Of a stretch of DNA of 64,000 nt, positions 1-7,779 are shown piece by piece. Under the pieces are notes generated by a model that was given only the letters and a program-made list of their open reading frames with translations, did not search any database and was not told the origin of the DNA. The stretch is taken from assembly GCA_019744815.1 (NCBI GenBank), contig JAIEUA010000004.1:1-64000 (forward strand), written 5' to 3'. The DNA is from Phycisphaerales bacterium (GTDB taxonomy: Bacteria > Planctomycetota > Phycisphaerae > Phycisphaerales > UBA1924). A program made the position numbers and the translations under genes. Within the stretch, counting starts at the first letter, position 1, and every line of letters starts with the position of its first letter.

Positions 1-324
1 ACCGTCGGCCTGCTCCAGAACGGCGCGCTCGAACTCAAGTGGAAGTGCAACAACCCCAGCGGCACGCAGGGGACGGTCTACGAGATCAAGCGGCGGGTCG
101 GCTCCACTGGAGCGTTTGGGTACGTAGGCTCCACGGGCGTGAAAACCTTCACCGATGACACGGTCGCCGCGGGCTCGCCGAGCGTGACGTATCAGGTGAC
201 GGCGATCCGCAGCACCCAGCGCGGCAACCCCGGGCAGTTCACGGTCAGTTTCGGGGTTGGTGGGCCTGGGCTGACGATCGCGAGCGTGGTTGAAGGCACC
301 GGGACGATGAAGATGGCGGCGTGA
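1..324 (+). CDS. Fibronectin-III-like protein, C-terminal end (partial)
   Basis: The reading frame is open from the first base of the window to a TGA at 322-324, so only the last 107 residues are present and the start lies outside. The visible part alternates beta-strand-like stretches (LELKWKC, TVYEIKRRV, VTYQVTAIRS, GQFTVSFG), as in a fibronectin type III or similar beta-sandwich fold. The pattern 'YEIKRRV ... FTDDTVAAG ... VTYQVTAIRS' resembles the C-terminal sandwich of the protein at 35832-36506, so the two may belong to one family. No enzymatic motif is visible. A strong hairpin terminator follows at 388-409. Function unknown. Confidence 0.6.
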   Translation, partial: TVGLLQNGALELKWKCNNPSGTQGTVYEIKRRVGSTGAFGYVGSTGVKTFTDDTVAAGSPSVTYQVTAIRSTQRGNPGQFTVSFGVGGPGLTIASVVEGTGTMKMAA

Positions 325-385
325 GGCCGCAGAAGCAGAGAGTGCGATGCAGGGGCTTCGCCCCCGCACCCCCATGAAGGCAAAG

Positions 386-416
386 ACGGCCCCGGAGTGA
401 TCCGGGGCCGGTTTCA
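386..416. terminator. Intrinsic terminator between convergent genes
   Basis: GGCCCCGGA (388-396), loop GTGA, TCCGGGGCC (401-409) form a perfect 9-bp stem followed by GGTTTCATTTC on the plus strand. It sits just past the stop of the plus-strand gene ending at 324 and next to the stop of the minus-strand gene at 414, so it can serve both. Confidence 0.75.
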
Positions 417-671
417 TTTCTTCTTCTTGGCTGGAGGCTTAAAGCCCTGCGGCTGGCCTGACAACTTTTTCAACGTCACGCCGTCGATCTTGTACCACTG
501 CGGGCTGCCATCACTCGGGCCGCTGCCACCATCAGTCCCATCGAGACAAACGTATTCCGTCCCGGTCGCAGGGTCGCGCCAGTGATTGAGTATCGAGCCG
601 TCGTAGTCACCGCCCGAGCCTTTGCCGGTTTCACCGAGGTGCTGCCATTCGCCGGTTGCTTTCTTTGCCAT
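414..671 (-). CDS. Small hypothetical protein with Lys-rich tail
   Basis: An 85-residue frame starting MAKKATGEWQHLGETGKG and ending PPAKKKK. It contains aromatic and Gly-rich segments (WQHLGETGKGSGGDYDGSILNHW, given here as a composition feature only) and a WYKIDGVTLKKL stretch. No domain is recognised. Support for it being real is a natural amino-acid composition, basic residues at both ends, a terminator placed exactly behind its stop, and no competing gene. It is a single-gene unit facing the fibronectin-like gene to its left. The basic tail suggests nucleic-acid contact, but this is a guess. Confidence 0.45.
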   Translation of the reverse strand: MAKKATGEWQHLGETGKGSGGDYDGSILNHWRDPATGTEYVCLDGTDGGSGPSDGSPQWYKIDGVTLKKLSGQPQGFKPPAKKKK

Positions 672-858
672 GGGGCAATGCTATGGAGGCGTTGCCGATG
701 GTCCGAAGGGAGGGGGTGCCGGGGGAACCGCAGGTTCCCCGGCATCAGCGGCACAGAATCCCCCATGTGCCCGCACAACGGCGTTTGTGTCTCGTCCGCC
801 CTCACGTCACGGGGGCGATGGTCATCATGTTGGCACGGGCGTTGCAATCACGCCCGGC

Positions 859-2187
859 ATGAACAACTCCGCCCCCCACGCGAACACGATCCAATGCCCC
901 AAGTGCCAGACGAAGATCGAGATCACCAAGGCGATGACCGCCCAGGTCGAAAGCCGCATCCGAGAGGAGCTCGAAGGCGAGGTGGATGCCAAGAAGGCCG
1001 CCCTCGACAATGAGGCCCAGAGGCTTGCCGAGCGGGACAAGTCGCTGGCGAAGCAGAAGGCGGCCCTGGAGAAGGCGGAGAGCGAGGTAGATCAGAAGGT
1101 GAAGGACGGCGTGCGCGAGGGGGTCGAAGCCGGCGTCGCTGCCCAGCGTTCCGCCATCGCGGCCCAGGCTCGCAAGAAGGCCGAGGCGGATCTGGCCGAG
1201 GAGCGCCGGGCCGATTCGGAACGGATCACCGAACTGGAGGGGAAACTCAAGCAGTCCAAACAGACGGAACTGGACCTGCGCAAGCGGGAACGGACGCTCG
1301 AAGAAGAGAAGGCGTCGCTGGAGCTCAACGTCGCCCGACGCGTAAAGGAGGAATCGGATGCCATCCGTGCCGCAGCCAAGAAGCAGGCCGATGACGAGTA
1401 TCTGCTGAAGCACAAAGAGACGCAGGAGCAGAACACAGCCCTGCTTGCCAAGGTGCAGGACCTGACACGGAAATTGGAGCAGGGTTCGCAGCAGGCCCAG
1501 GGCGAGGCGCTGGAACTGGTTCTGGAGGATGTGCTGGCGCGGGCATTCCCTCGTGACGAGGTGGTACCGGTCAAGAAGGGGGTGCACGGCGCGGACGTTC
1601 TACAGAACGTCATGGATTCGTCCGGGCTGGAATGCGGGAGCATCCTGTTCGAATCGAAGAACGCCCGCAACTGGAGTCCCGCCTGGTTGCCCAAGCTCCG
1701 CGAGGACCAGCGCGACGCCAAGGCGGTGATCGCGGTGCTCGTCACCGAAGCCATGCCGCCCGACACTCAGCACATCACGCAGATCGACGGCGTGTGGATC
1801 TGCACAAAGGCGTGTGTGGTCGAGTTGGCGCGGGCGTTGCGGGCTGGGCTCGTGGAAGTCGCCAAGGGGCGGCAGGCGGCGGACGGCAAGCAAAGCAAGG
1901 CCGAACGGACATACGAGTTTGTGACCGGGACTGAGTTCCGCCAGCGGATCGCCGGCATGGTTGAGCCACTGCTCGCCCTTCGCAAGGGACTCGACAAGGA
2001 ACGGGCCGCTATGGAGCGGATCTGGGCGGCACGCGAGGAGGAAATCAAGGCCGTCGTCTGTGGGATTTCGGGCCTGTATGGCACGTTCCAGGGGATCGTC
2101 GGTTCTACTACCCTACCCACGCTGGAGCAGATGGACCTGCCCCGGCTGGAGGCTGGCGCGACCGACAACGGGAAGGCGTCCGGCTGA
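859..2187 (+). CDS. DUF2130 family protein (PD-(D/E)xK nuclease-like, coiled coil)
   Basis: 442 residues from the ATG at 859, chosen because the protein then begins with the family's N-terminal zinc ribbon (QCPKCQTKI, Cys13 and Cys16); the frame is open further upstream but without family-like sequence. Residues about 30-210 are a long charged coiled coil (Glu/Lys/Arg/Gln-rich). Residues about 215-310 form the conserved DUF2130 core: GEALELVLEDVL from 215, GADVLQNV with Asp246, and FESKN with Glu265 and Lys267. This matches a PD-(D/E)xK nuclease core, the fold usually proposed for the family. The biological role of DUF2130 is not firmly known. It is followed after 38 bp by an OLD-like ATPase gene on the same strand, so the genes may form one defence or repair cassette. 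Confidence 0.8.
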   Translation: MNNSAPHANTIQCPKCQTKIEITKAMTAQVESRIREELEGEVDAKKAALDNEAQRLAERDKSLAKQKAALEKAESEVDQKVKDGVREGVEAGVAAQRSAIAAQARKKAEADLAEERRADSERITELEGKLKQSKQTELDLRKRERTLEEEKASLELNVARRVKEESDAIRAAAKKQADDEYLLKHKETQEQNTALLAKVQDLTRKLEQGSQQAQGEALELVLEDVLARAFPRDEVVPVKKGVHGADVLQNVMDSSGLECGSILFESKNARNWSPAWLPKLREDQRDAKAVIAVLVTEAMPPDTQHITQIDGVWICTKACVVELARALRAGLVEVAKGRQAADGKQSKAERTYEFVTGTEFRQRIAGMVEPLLALRKGLDKERAAMERIWAAREEEIKAVVCGISGLYGTFQGIVGSTTLPTLEQMDLPRLEAGATDNGKASG

Positions 2188-2225
2188 GCCGTGCCCATCG
2201 AACGTCCCGCCGGAGGAACGCAACC

Positions 2226-3920
2226 TTGATTACCGCCATTGAGATCGAGAACTTCAAGGCCTTCGGCGAGCGTCAGCGCATCGAGCTCCGCCCAATCACG
2301 CTGCTCTTCGGCCCCAACAGCGGCGGCAAGAGCAGCGTGACGCACGCCCTGCACTACCTGCGCGAGGTGCTGTTGCACCGGAATCTGGATGCCCACCGTA
2401 CCCGCTCCGGCGGGGAGTCGCTTGATCTGGGCGGTATTCGGAACTTCGTACACGGCCGCAAGATCGGCACAGCCATCCGACTGAAGGCGGAGTTCACCCT
2501 CAGTGGCGCAGAACTGCCGGCCTACCCGTGGTACGGGGCGGAGATCGAGGCAGAACTCCACGAGGACGCGACGGAAAGCGTGCGCGGTCAGATTTCGTCC
2601 GCTGGAGTCGAACTGGAAATCGACTCCGAGGATCGTCCGACTGTGCGGTCGTGCAATGTCTGGTTGAATGGCGAGCACTTTGCAGAGTTCTGGATGCCGC
2701 GCGAGCGCCCTCATGCGGAGGTCAGGCGTATCAACTGGCTACACCCATGCCTGCTGCTTGACGCGGCCGATCGTGAGATGGCGACGCTTCACCGAGCAAT
2801 TCTGACGATGCAGGCAAAGCTCGAGGAGGTCTATCGCGCGAAAGGCAAGGACGAAGAACTCGAGCGATTGCTCAAGGAGAAACAGGACGCGGCACGCGAT
2901 ATTCCCGGTGCGCTTGCTTCGATGTACGAACAGGCTGGCGGCACGCCTGCGAAGGACACCGTCATCGTGGTGCCTCAGCCGGTCGGGCCGGTTCCGCACT
3001 TCGAGAGCCGCATTGCCGTCCCAGCTGCGGCGGGCGTGGGCGCTTCCGACACCGCCCAGTTTGAAGCGCTGCTGTCGATGCTGCTCTTTGGGCCGGCCGT
3101 TGTTCTGAGCGATCGATTGCGGGAGCTCAGATACGTTGGTCCTCTTCGCACGATGCCGCCGCGGCAGTTCGAGCCTCGTGATCGATCGGGGCGGAGCCGT
3201 TGGTCAACTGGTCTTCAGGCATGGGAACTGCTTGCGCATGGCCAAGAGATGACCCCGGCTCGTCGAGAGGGTGAGGGATCGTTGCTCGAAGAAGTGAGCA
3301 GGTGGCTCGAGGCTGAGGATCGCTTGGACACCGGCTATCGGCTGGAGCGCGAGGAGTTCAAGCAGGTGCCGTCCAACATCGCTGCGATGGTCTCTGATCC
3401 CGAGTTTATTGATCGCATCGAGATTCTGGCAGAGACGATCAAGTCCCTGCCGGACCAAGCCCGGATCGTGCTCCGGGATGTCGGGCGGAACCTGTTGCTA
3501 CAACCGCAAGACGTTGGTGTGGGTCTTTCTCAGATCGTCCCGGTGATTGTGGCGCTGCTCGATCCGGGCGGACCGCTCGTGGCGCTCGAACAGCCGGAGT
3601 TGCATCTGCATCCACGGCAGCAAGCCGCCCTCGGCGATGCGATCATCAAAGGGATGACCGCGACGCCAAATCGAGTGCTGCTGATTGAGACCCACAGCGA
3701 GCACCTCATCCTTCGGGTTTTGCGACGGATTCGAGAGACGACTCGTAAGCAGGCGCTGTCGGGGCAGTCGCTCACGCCCGATCAACTTCGCATCCAGTAT
3801 GTGCGACGTGAGGGCTCGGTGTCGCGCGCCCAGACCATTGATGTCGACGTCAACGGTGATCTCGTCGATCCCTGGCCGGACGACTTCTTTGAGCAGGATT
3901 TCAAGGAGAGGTTCTCCTGA
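2226..3920 (+). CDS. AAA/OLD-like ATPase, DUF3696 family
   Basis: 564 residues beginning at a TTG (MITAIEIENFKAFGE), preceded by GGAGG about 9 bases upstream. Walker A is GPNSGGKS at residues 29-36 right after the N-terminal beta-strand pair, as in RecF/SMC/OLD ATPases. The ABC-type signature region is GVGLSQIVP from residue 431 and the Walker B/D-loop is LVALEQPELHLHPRQQ from 451. A THSEHL motif follows, and the DUF3696 tail (IQYVRREG...IDVDVNGDLVDPWPDDFFEQDF) closes the protein. Such ATPases are common in phage-defence cassettes, paired with a nuclease or other effector. The stop TGA shares one base with the ATG of the next gene, so the two are translationally coupled and probably act together. 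Confidence 0.85.
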   Translation: MITAIEIENFKAFGERQRIELRPITLLFGPNSGGKSSVTHALHYLREVLLHRNLDAHRTRSGGESLDLGGIRNFVHGRKIGTAIRLKAEFTLSGAELPAYPWYGAEIEAELHEDATESVRGQISSAGVELEIDSEDRPTVRSCNVWLNGEHFAEFWMPRERPHAEVRRINWLHPCLLLDAADREMATLHRAILTMQAKLEEVYRAKGKDEELERLLKEKQDAARDIPGALASMYEQAGGTPAKDTVIVVPQPVGPVPHFESRIAVPAAAGVGASDTAQFEALLSMLLFGPAVVLSDRLRELRYVGPLRTMPPRQFEPRDRSGRSRWSTGLQAWELLAHGQEMTPARREGEGSLLEEVSRWLEAEDRLDTGYRLEREEFKQVPSNIAAMVSDPEFIDRIEILAETIKSLPDQARIVLRDVGRNLLLQPQDVGVGLSQIVPVIVALLDPGGPLVALEQPELHLHPRQQAALGDAIIKGMTATPNRVLLIETHSEHLILRVLRRIRETTRKQALSGQSLTPDQLRIQYVRREGSVSRAQTIDVDVNGDLVDPWPDDFFEQDFKERFS

Positions 3921-4897
3921 TGCTCAAGGAGTTCGCGTTCACGCCCCAAGTGTTTGACCCGAATGCCGCGCCCAATGATCCGCGGTGGCGCGAGTACATT
4001 CAGGCTATCGGTGTGCGGCTGTTCACCCAGCCGGCAACGCCAGTAATTGTCGCGGGACTGCACGCCACTGACTCTGGCTGCACGTGGGAGCATACAGCGC
4101 GCACGATTGTCGAGGCAATTGAAGATCAGAATCTACGACTGATCGCGCAGCAATTGCTTACCCGGGTAGTCGATGTGCTCGCACGCAGGCCTCCGTGCTG
4201 CGACTGGCCTGGCGAAGAAGAACTAGGATGGGGAAAAGAGGCCGCAGATTCTCATGCGCAACAGCCGCTTGACCTTGTCGTTGCCCGAGACGTGAGGAAT
4301 GTTCCACAGCTCACACCAACTGTGGCATTGGCGGATGCGCTCTCGCCGGGCTTCTGGGCGGTGCTTCAGCAAGAAGAGCCAGTGCCAGCCTCACTAGCGC
4401 AAGATGTAGCCCGTCTGCGCTCCATCCTCGTGCACTCCGAGTGCATCGTGATTTCTGCCCCTTATGCAAGCACTACCGACTTTGCATTTGAGTGCATCCG
4501 TCAGGCCATGCAACGTCCTTCAGGGTTTCGCACACCGCTCATACATGTGCACCAAAGCCTCTCGGCGGAAGGCAATCCGGTCACGCGTGCCGACTGGCTT
4601 CGGCGGCGGCTCGCAGGCATTGCCGGCCACGCAATCGTAAAGTGGTGGTTCTGGCCCGATGCAAGCATGTACCGCGAACGGGTGGTGCTGGGGGGCCGTC
4701 TCGCCAACTTGGGGGGCGGCAAGACGAAGTTTGCTGTCCGCAGTGGGGTTGCGATGACCCACGTCTGGGGCGAAGGCAATCCATCTGATGCTGAGCCGGC
4801 GACCTCCACGTTGCTCTCCCCGAGTCAAGCCAAGCGCCACGCAGACGCTCTCGATAAGCGGGCAACAGACCTTGGGCTATCACCGGTGCAGCTCTGA
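3920..4897 (+). CDS. Unknown partner of the DUF3696 ATPase
   Basis: 325 residues. The ATG at 3920 uses the last base of the ATPase stop codon, which fixes the start and implies coupled translation. No catalogued domain is recognised. The N-terminal half (to about 170) is mixed alpha/beta with a Cys-Cys pair; residues about 170-300 hold a Rossmann-like run (HSECIVISAPYAST), a basic helix (RADWLRRRLAGIAGHAIVKWW) and RERVVLGGRLANLGGGKTKFAV. A phospholipase-D-type HxK motif was looked for and is absent. By position it should be the effector or adaptor of the ATPase, possibly together with the DUF2130 protein. Its codon use and base composition are less GC-biased than the copper genes, consistent with acquired DNA. 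Confidence 0.65.
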   Translation: MLKEFAFTPQVFDPNAAPNDPRWREYIQAIGVRLFTQPATPVIVAGLHATDSGCTWEHTARTIVEAIEDQNLRLIAQQLLTRVVDVLARRPPCCDWPGEEELGWGKEAADSHAQQPLDLVVARDVRNVPQLTPTVALADALSPGFWAVLQQEEPVPASLAQDVARLRSILVHSECIVISAPYASTTDFAFECIRQAMQRPSGFRTPLIHVHQSLSAEGNPVTRADWLRRRLAGIAGHAIVKWWFWPDASMYRERVVLGGRLANLGGGKTKFAVRSGVAMTHVWGEGNPSDAEPATSTLLSPSQAKRHADALDKRATDLGLSPVQL

Positions 4898-4987
4898 AGC
4901 TGGGTGAACCATGTCGGCAAGGCGCTACGCCCCCGCCTGGATGGTCCGTGAACCGTGACAGCCGGTCTCTGCGGCCTGTTCACGTTC

Positions 4988-5170
4988 CTATTCGGCAAGC
5001 AGCCAGTCTCCCAGATGTTCGATGAGACGCTCATAACGCTCTTTCGCGTCCGGTACATCCACAAACTCGATCTGGAAGTGGATGCCAGAAATCTCGGTCT
5101 CGGACAATGGCAGATTGCCAGCGGATATCTGCGGATGTAATGGCTCGCAGCGTTTCTTCGGCATGATCAT
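4988..5170 (-). CDS. Small hypothetical protein downstream of fic
   Basis: 60 residues (MIMPKKRCEPLHPQ...LIEHLGDWLLAE), starting 31 bp after the fic stop on the same strand, so probably the second gene of a fic operon. The C-terminal half looks like a strand followed by an amphipathic helix (HFQIEFVDVPDAKERYERLI). Small partners of Fic proteins are often antitoxins, but the Fic protein next door already carries its own inhibitory motif, and no FicA-like (S/T)xxxE(G/N) motif is present here. No function assigned. Confidence 0.5.
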   Translation of the reverse strand: MIMPKKRCEPLHPQISAGNLPLSETEISGIHFQIEFVDVPDAKERYERLIEHLGDWLLAE

Positions 5171-5200
5171 TCTCCACGGTTGGTTGATGCAGAGACCGGC

Positions 5201-6361
5201 TCACTCGCCGGTGAGCACGTCTAGGTACTTCTGGTAGGCGTAGACACGGTCGCGGCGCTTGCCGGAGGTTTCCTTCAGGATTCCCGTCTCCTCAAGGGCT
5301 TCGATAGCCTTGATCACGGTTGGTTTGCTGACACCCAGCAACTCGATTGCCAGGGGCAGGGTCACGACCGGGTTTGAGGGAAGTAGGTCCAAGAGCCGAA
5401 CCGCCGGCACGGTAACGCTGTCATGCGCGATCAAGCGGGCCCGGTCCTTGCCGAGCAGCGCGAAGAGCCTCTCGGCCGCACGGACGCCATCGTCGGCGGC
5501 CTCGCGGACGCACTCGAGGTAGAACGCCGTCCAGCCCTCCCAATCGCCGCCGTCGCGCACTGCCGTCAGATGTGCGTAGTACTGCTGCTGACGCCGCTTG
5601 AGCGCGAGGCTGAGGTACAGCATGGGACTCTTGAGTAGGCCCCAGTGCTCGAGAAGCAGTGTGATGAGCAGACGGCCGATGCGGCCGTTGCCATCCAGAA
5701 ACGGGTGGATCGTCTCGAACTGCACATGTGCCAGCCCGGCCTTAACTAGCGGCGGGAGCGCATCAGCCGAATGAAGCCACTTCTCGAGCTGGGCCATGAG
5801 CTCGGGCACGACCTCGGGCGGTGGCGGAACGAACCGCGCATTCCCTGGGCGCGTGCCGCCGATCCAGTTCTGCGAGCGGCGCACCTCGCCGGGCATCTTG
5901 TCCGCCCCGCGCACACCGCGCATCAGGCGTTTGTGGGCTTCGCACAGCAACCGTGTGCTCAGCGGCAGCCCCTTGGCGCTGGCGATCTCCTTTCGGGCGA
6001 AGGTCAGCGCGTCGACGTAGTTGCAGACGTCGCGAACGTCGTCCGGGCGCTCGGCCTGCTTGGTCGCCTCGAACGTCACCACGTCCTGAAGGGTCGCCTG
6101 CGTGCCCTCGATCTCCGACGAGACGACCGCCTCCTTGCGGACAAATCCGTACAGGAACCACTGGGCGCTGGGCACCATCGCGCCGGCGACGCCGAGCTTG
6201 CCGACGGCTGTCAGCGCCTCGGCGTGCAGGGCGGACAGCCGGTCATCGAGCACCAGCGGCGGATCGGCCGGCGGCAGCGGCGCAGGCACGAATGCCCGGA
6301 CGTCCTCCCCTGCGGCCCCCCCAACCCTGGAAACCCGGTATGTCCCTGTCGTGCGTGGCAT
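5201..6361 (-). CDS. Fic family protein (AMP-transferase) with C-terminal winged helix
   Basis: 386 residues. The catalytic Fic motif HPFLDGNGRIGR is at 219-230 (His219 general base, Asp223 for the metal, Gly-Asn-Gly anion hole), complete and intact. An N-terminal inhibitory helix motif SSEIEG at 81-86 fits (S/T)xxxE(G/N), marking it as a class II, self-inhibited Fic enzyme. The last ~70 residues form a winged helix (LLGVSKPTVIKAIEALEETGIL...RRDRVYAYQKYLDVL). The family transfers AMP from ATP to Ser/Thr/Tyr of targets. Two perfect inverted repeats lie directly in front of the gene (6395-6448) and the encoded winged helix is the obvious candidate to bind them, giving autoregulation. A small gene follows on the same strand. 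Confidence 0.92.
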   Translation of the reverse strand: MPRTTGTYRVSRVGGAAGEDVRAFVPAPLPPADPPLVLDDRLSALHAEALTAVGKLGVAGAMVPSAQWFLYGFVRKEAVVSSEIEGTQATLQDVVTFEATKQAERPDDVRDVCNYVDALTFARKEIASAKGLPLSTRLLCEAHKRLMRGVRGADKMPGEVRRSQNWIGGTRPGNARFVPPPPEVVPELMAQLEKWLHSADALPPLVKAGLAHVQFETIHPFLDGNGRIGRLLITLLLEHWGLLKSPMLYLSLALKRRQQQYYAHLTAVRDGGDWEGWTAFYLECVREAADDGVRAAERLFALLGKDRARLIAHDSVTVPAVRLLDLLPSNPVVTLPLAIELLGVSKPTVIKAIEALEETGILKETSGKRRDRVYAYQKYLDVLTGE

Positions 6362-6394
6362 GGCTAGGCAACTTTCCTTTCCTAGCGGGATCCG

Positions 6395-6448
6395 CTAGTC
6401 AAGAAGTCTTGACTAGTATCGTCCACTAGTCAAGTCCGCTTGACTAGT
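6395..6448. promoter_or_regulatory. Two tandem perfect inverted-repeat operators upstream of fic
   Basis: Site 1: CTAGTCAAG (6395-6403), spacer AAGT, CTTGACTAG (6408-6416). Site 2: ACTAGTCAAG (6425-6434), spacer TCCG, CTTGACTAGT (6439-6448). Both are perfect dyads with 4-bp spacers, and their centres are 31 bp apart, three helical turns, so two dimers would sit on one DNA face. They begin 34 bp upstream of the fic start and also lie about 115 bp upstream of the plus-strand gene at 6564, so one protein could control both directions. Confidence 0.85.
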
Positions 6449-6563
6449 GCGAGACCAGAAAGCCCTGGCGGCGGCCGAACGCTGGGATTCTGGGACGCAA
6501 ACCATTCCCCGAGGCCGTTTGGATCGGTTCCCGCGGCCATCGCCCCCTGCCGAGGATCTGGAC

Positions 6564-7742
6564 ATGTCCTTTTCCAACATCAAGCTATCCCGTGATGAAC
6601 TGTACGAGAAGGTCTGGGCGCAGCCCGTGTCGGTGGTCGCCAAGGAGTACGGCATCTCCGACGTGGGGCTGGCCAAGATGTGCCGGCGCCTCGAGGTTCC
6701 GATCCCGGGCCTGGGCTATTGGGCCAAGAAGCAGCACGGCAAGCCGGTCGAACAGATCCCGTTGCCACCGCCGCCAGCGGATACCAAGCTCGAGGTGACG
6801 ATCAACACCTACCGGAAGGTCGCACCCGACCCCGAGCAGCTCGAAAAGGCGACGGGGATCATCGACGCGGAGGAACTCGAAGCCAATGAGGTGACTGTCC
6901 CCGACGTGCTCACGGATCCGCATCCGGCGGTAGCCCGCTCCCTGAAACTCCTCGGCAAGGCGAAGCCGGGCGCGGACGGCCTCGTGCATGTTGCCGATCC
7001 CACGTGCTTGCCTGTCACCGTTTCACCGCAGCAACTCGACCGCGCCATGCGCATCATGGACTCGCTGTTCAAGGCATTCGCTGCCCGTGGCTACGTCGTC
7101 ACGATCGGGAACGAAGACCGGCGCGAACTGAAGGTTGTCGTCGCCGATGAGCCCATCACGTTCTTCCTCTGCGAGGACCTGGACAAAGCGCCCAGACCGA
7201 TGACGCCTCAGCAGAAGAAGGACTTCGAGAAGTACCACTGGAAGCCGCGGCAGGAGTATGACCACTCGCCATCGGGCACGCTGGCTCTGCATGTGAACGC
7301 CAACCTGTGGAATGGCATGCGCCGGCGGTGGTCGGACAGCGCCAAGCGTCCGCTGGAGAAGGGTTTGAACTCATTCCTGGCAGGCGTCGTCAAGGTGGCT
7401 GTTGCCGTCCGTGCCGAACGCCTTGACCACGAGCGGCGCGACCGTGAGCAGAAAGACCGCGAGCGCCGCCGCAAGGAGCTGTTCATCGCCCAGGAGAAGG
7501 AGAAGGAACGCCTGGCTCGGCTCGATCGCGAGGTCGCGTCATGGCACAAAGCCCAGGAGATACGGGCCTATGTGGAGACCGTCCGCGGCCTCGGCCTCAA
7601 GAAGTATGGAAGGATCGACCCCGGCAGCGAGATGGATCAGTGGATCAAATGGGCGATGGATCAGGCCGATCGGTACGACCCACTCGTGAAGAGCCCGCCG
7701 TCGGTGCTAGATGAGCAGTTGCCGTCGCCGTACGCCTATTGA
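6564..7742 (+). CDS. Helix-turn-helix / coiled-coil hypothetical protein
   Basis: 392 residues from the ATG at 6564 (MSFSNIKLSRDELYEKVW); the frame is open upstream to 6447 but that stretch overlaps the fic operators. Residues about 8-55 (SRDELYEKVWAQPVSVVAKE...GLAKMCRRLEVP) look like a helix-turn-helix followed by a conserved GLGYWAKKQHGK element. A proline-rich linker, a mixed alpha/beta middle and a strongly charged coiled coil at about 280-340 follow. Proteins with this N-terminus occur widely as uncharacterised genes on mobile or defence islands. It is divergent from fic across the shared operator region. Cellular role unknown. Confidence 0.7.
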   Translation: MSFSNIKLSRDELYEKVWAQPVSVVAKEYGISDVGLAKMCRRLEVPIPGLGYWAKKQHGKPVEQIPLPPPPADTKLEVTINTYRKVAPDPEQLEKATGIIDAEELEANEVTVPDVLTDPHPAVARSLKLLGKAKPGADGLVHVADPTCLPVTVSPQQLDRAMRIMDSLFKAFAARGYVVTIGNEDRRELKVVVADEPITFFLCEDLDKAPRPMTPQQKKDFEKYHWKPRQEYDHSPSGTLALHVNANLWNGMRRRWSDSAKRPLEKGLNSFLAGVVKVAVAVRAERLDHERRDREQKDRERRRKELFIAQEKEKERLARLDREVASWHKAQEIRAYVETVRGLGLKKYGRIDPGSEMDQWIKWAMDQADRYDPLVKSPPSVLDEQLPSPYAY

Positions 7743-7779
7743 GTGCTCGCGCCGGACGCTGCCCTGCTTGCGTCGGGAT

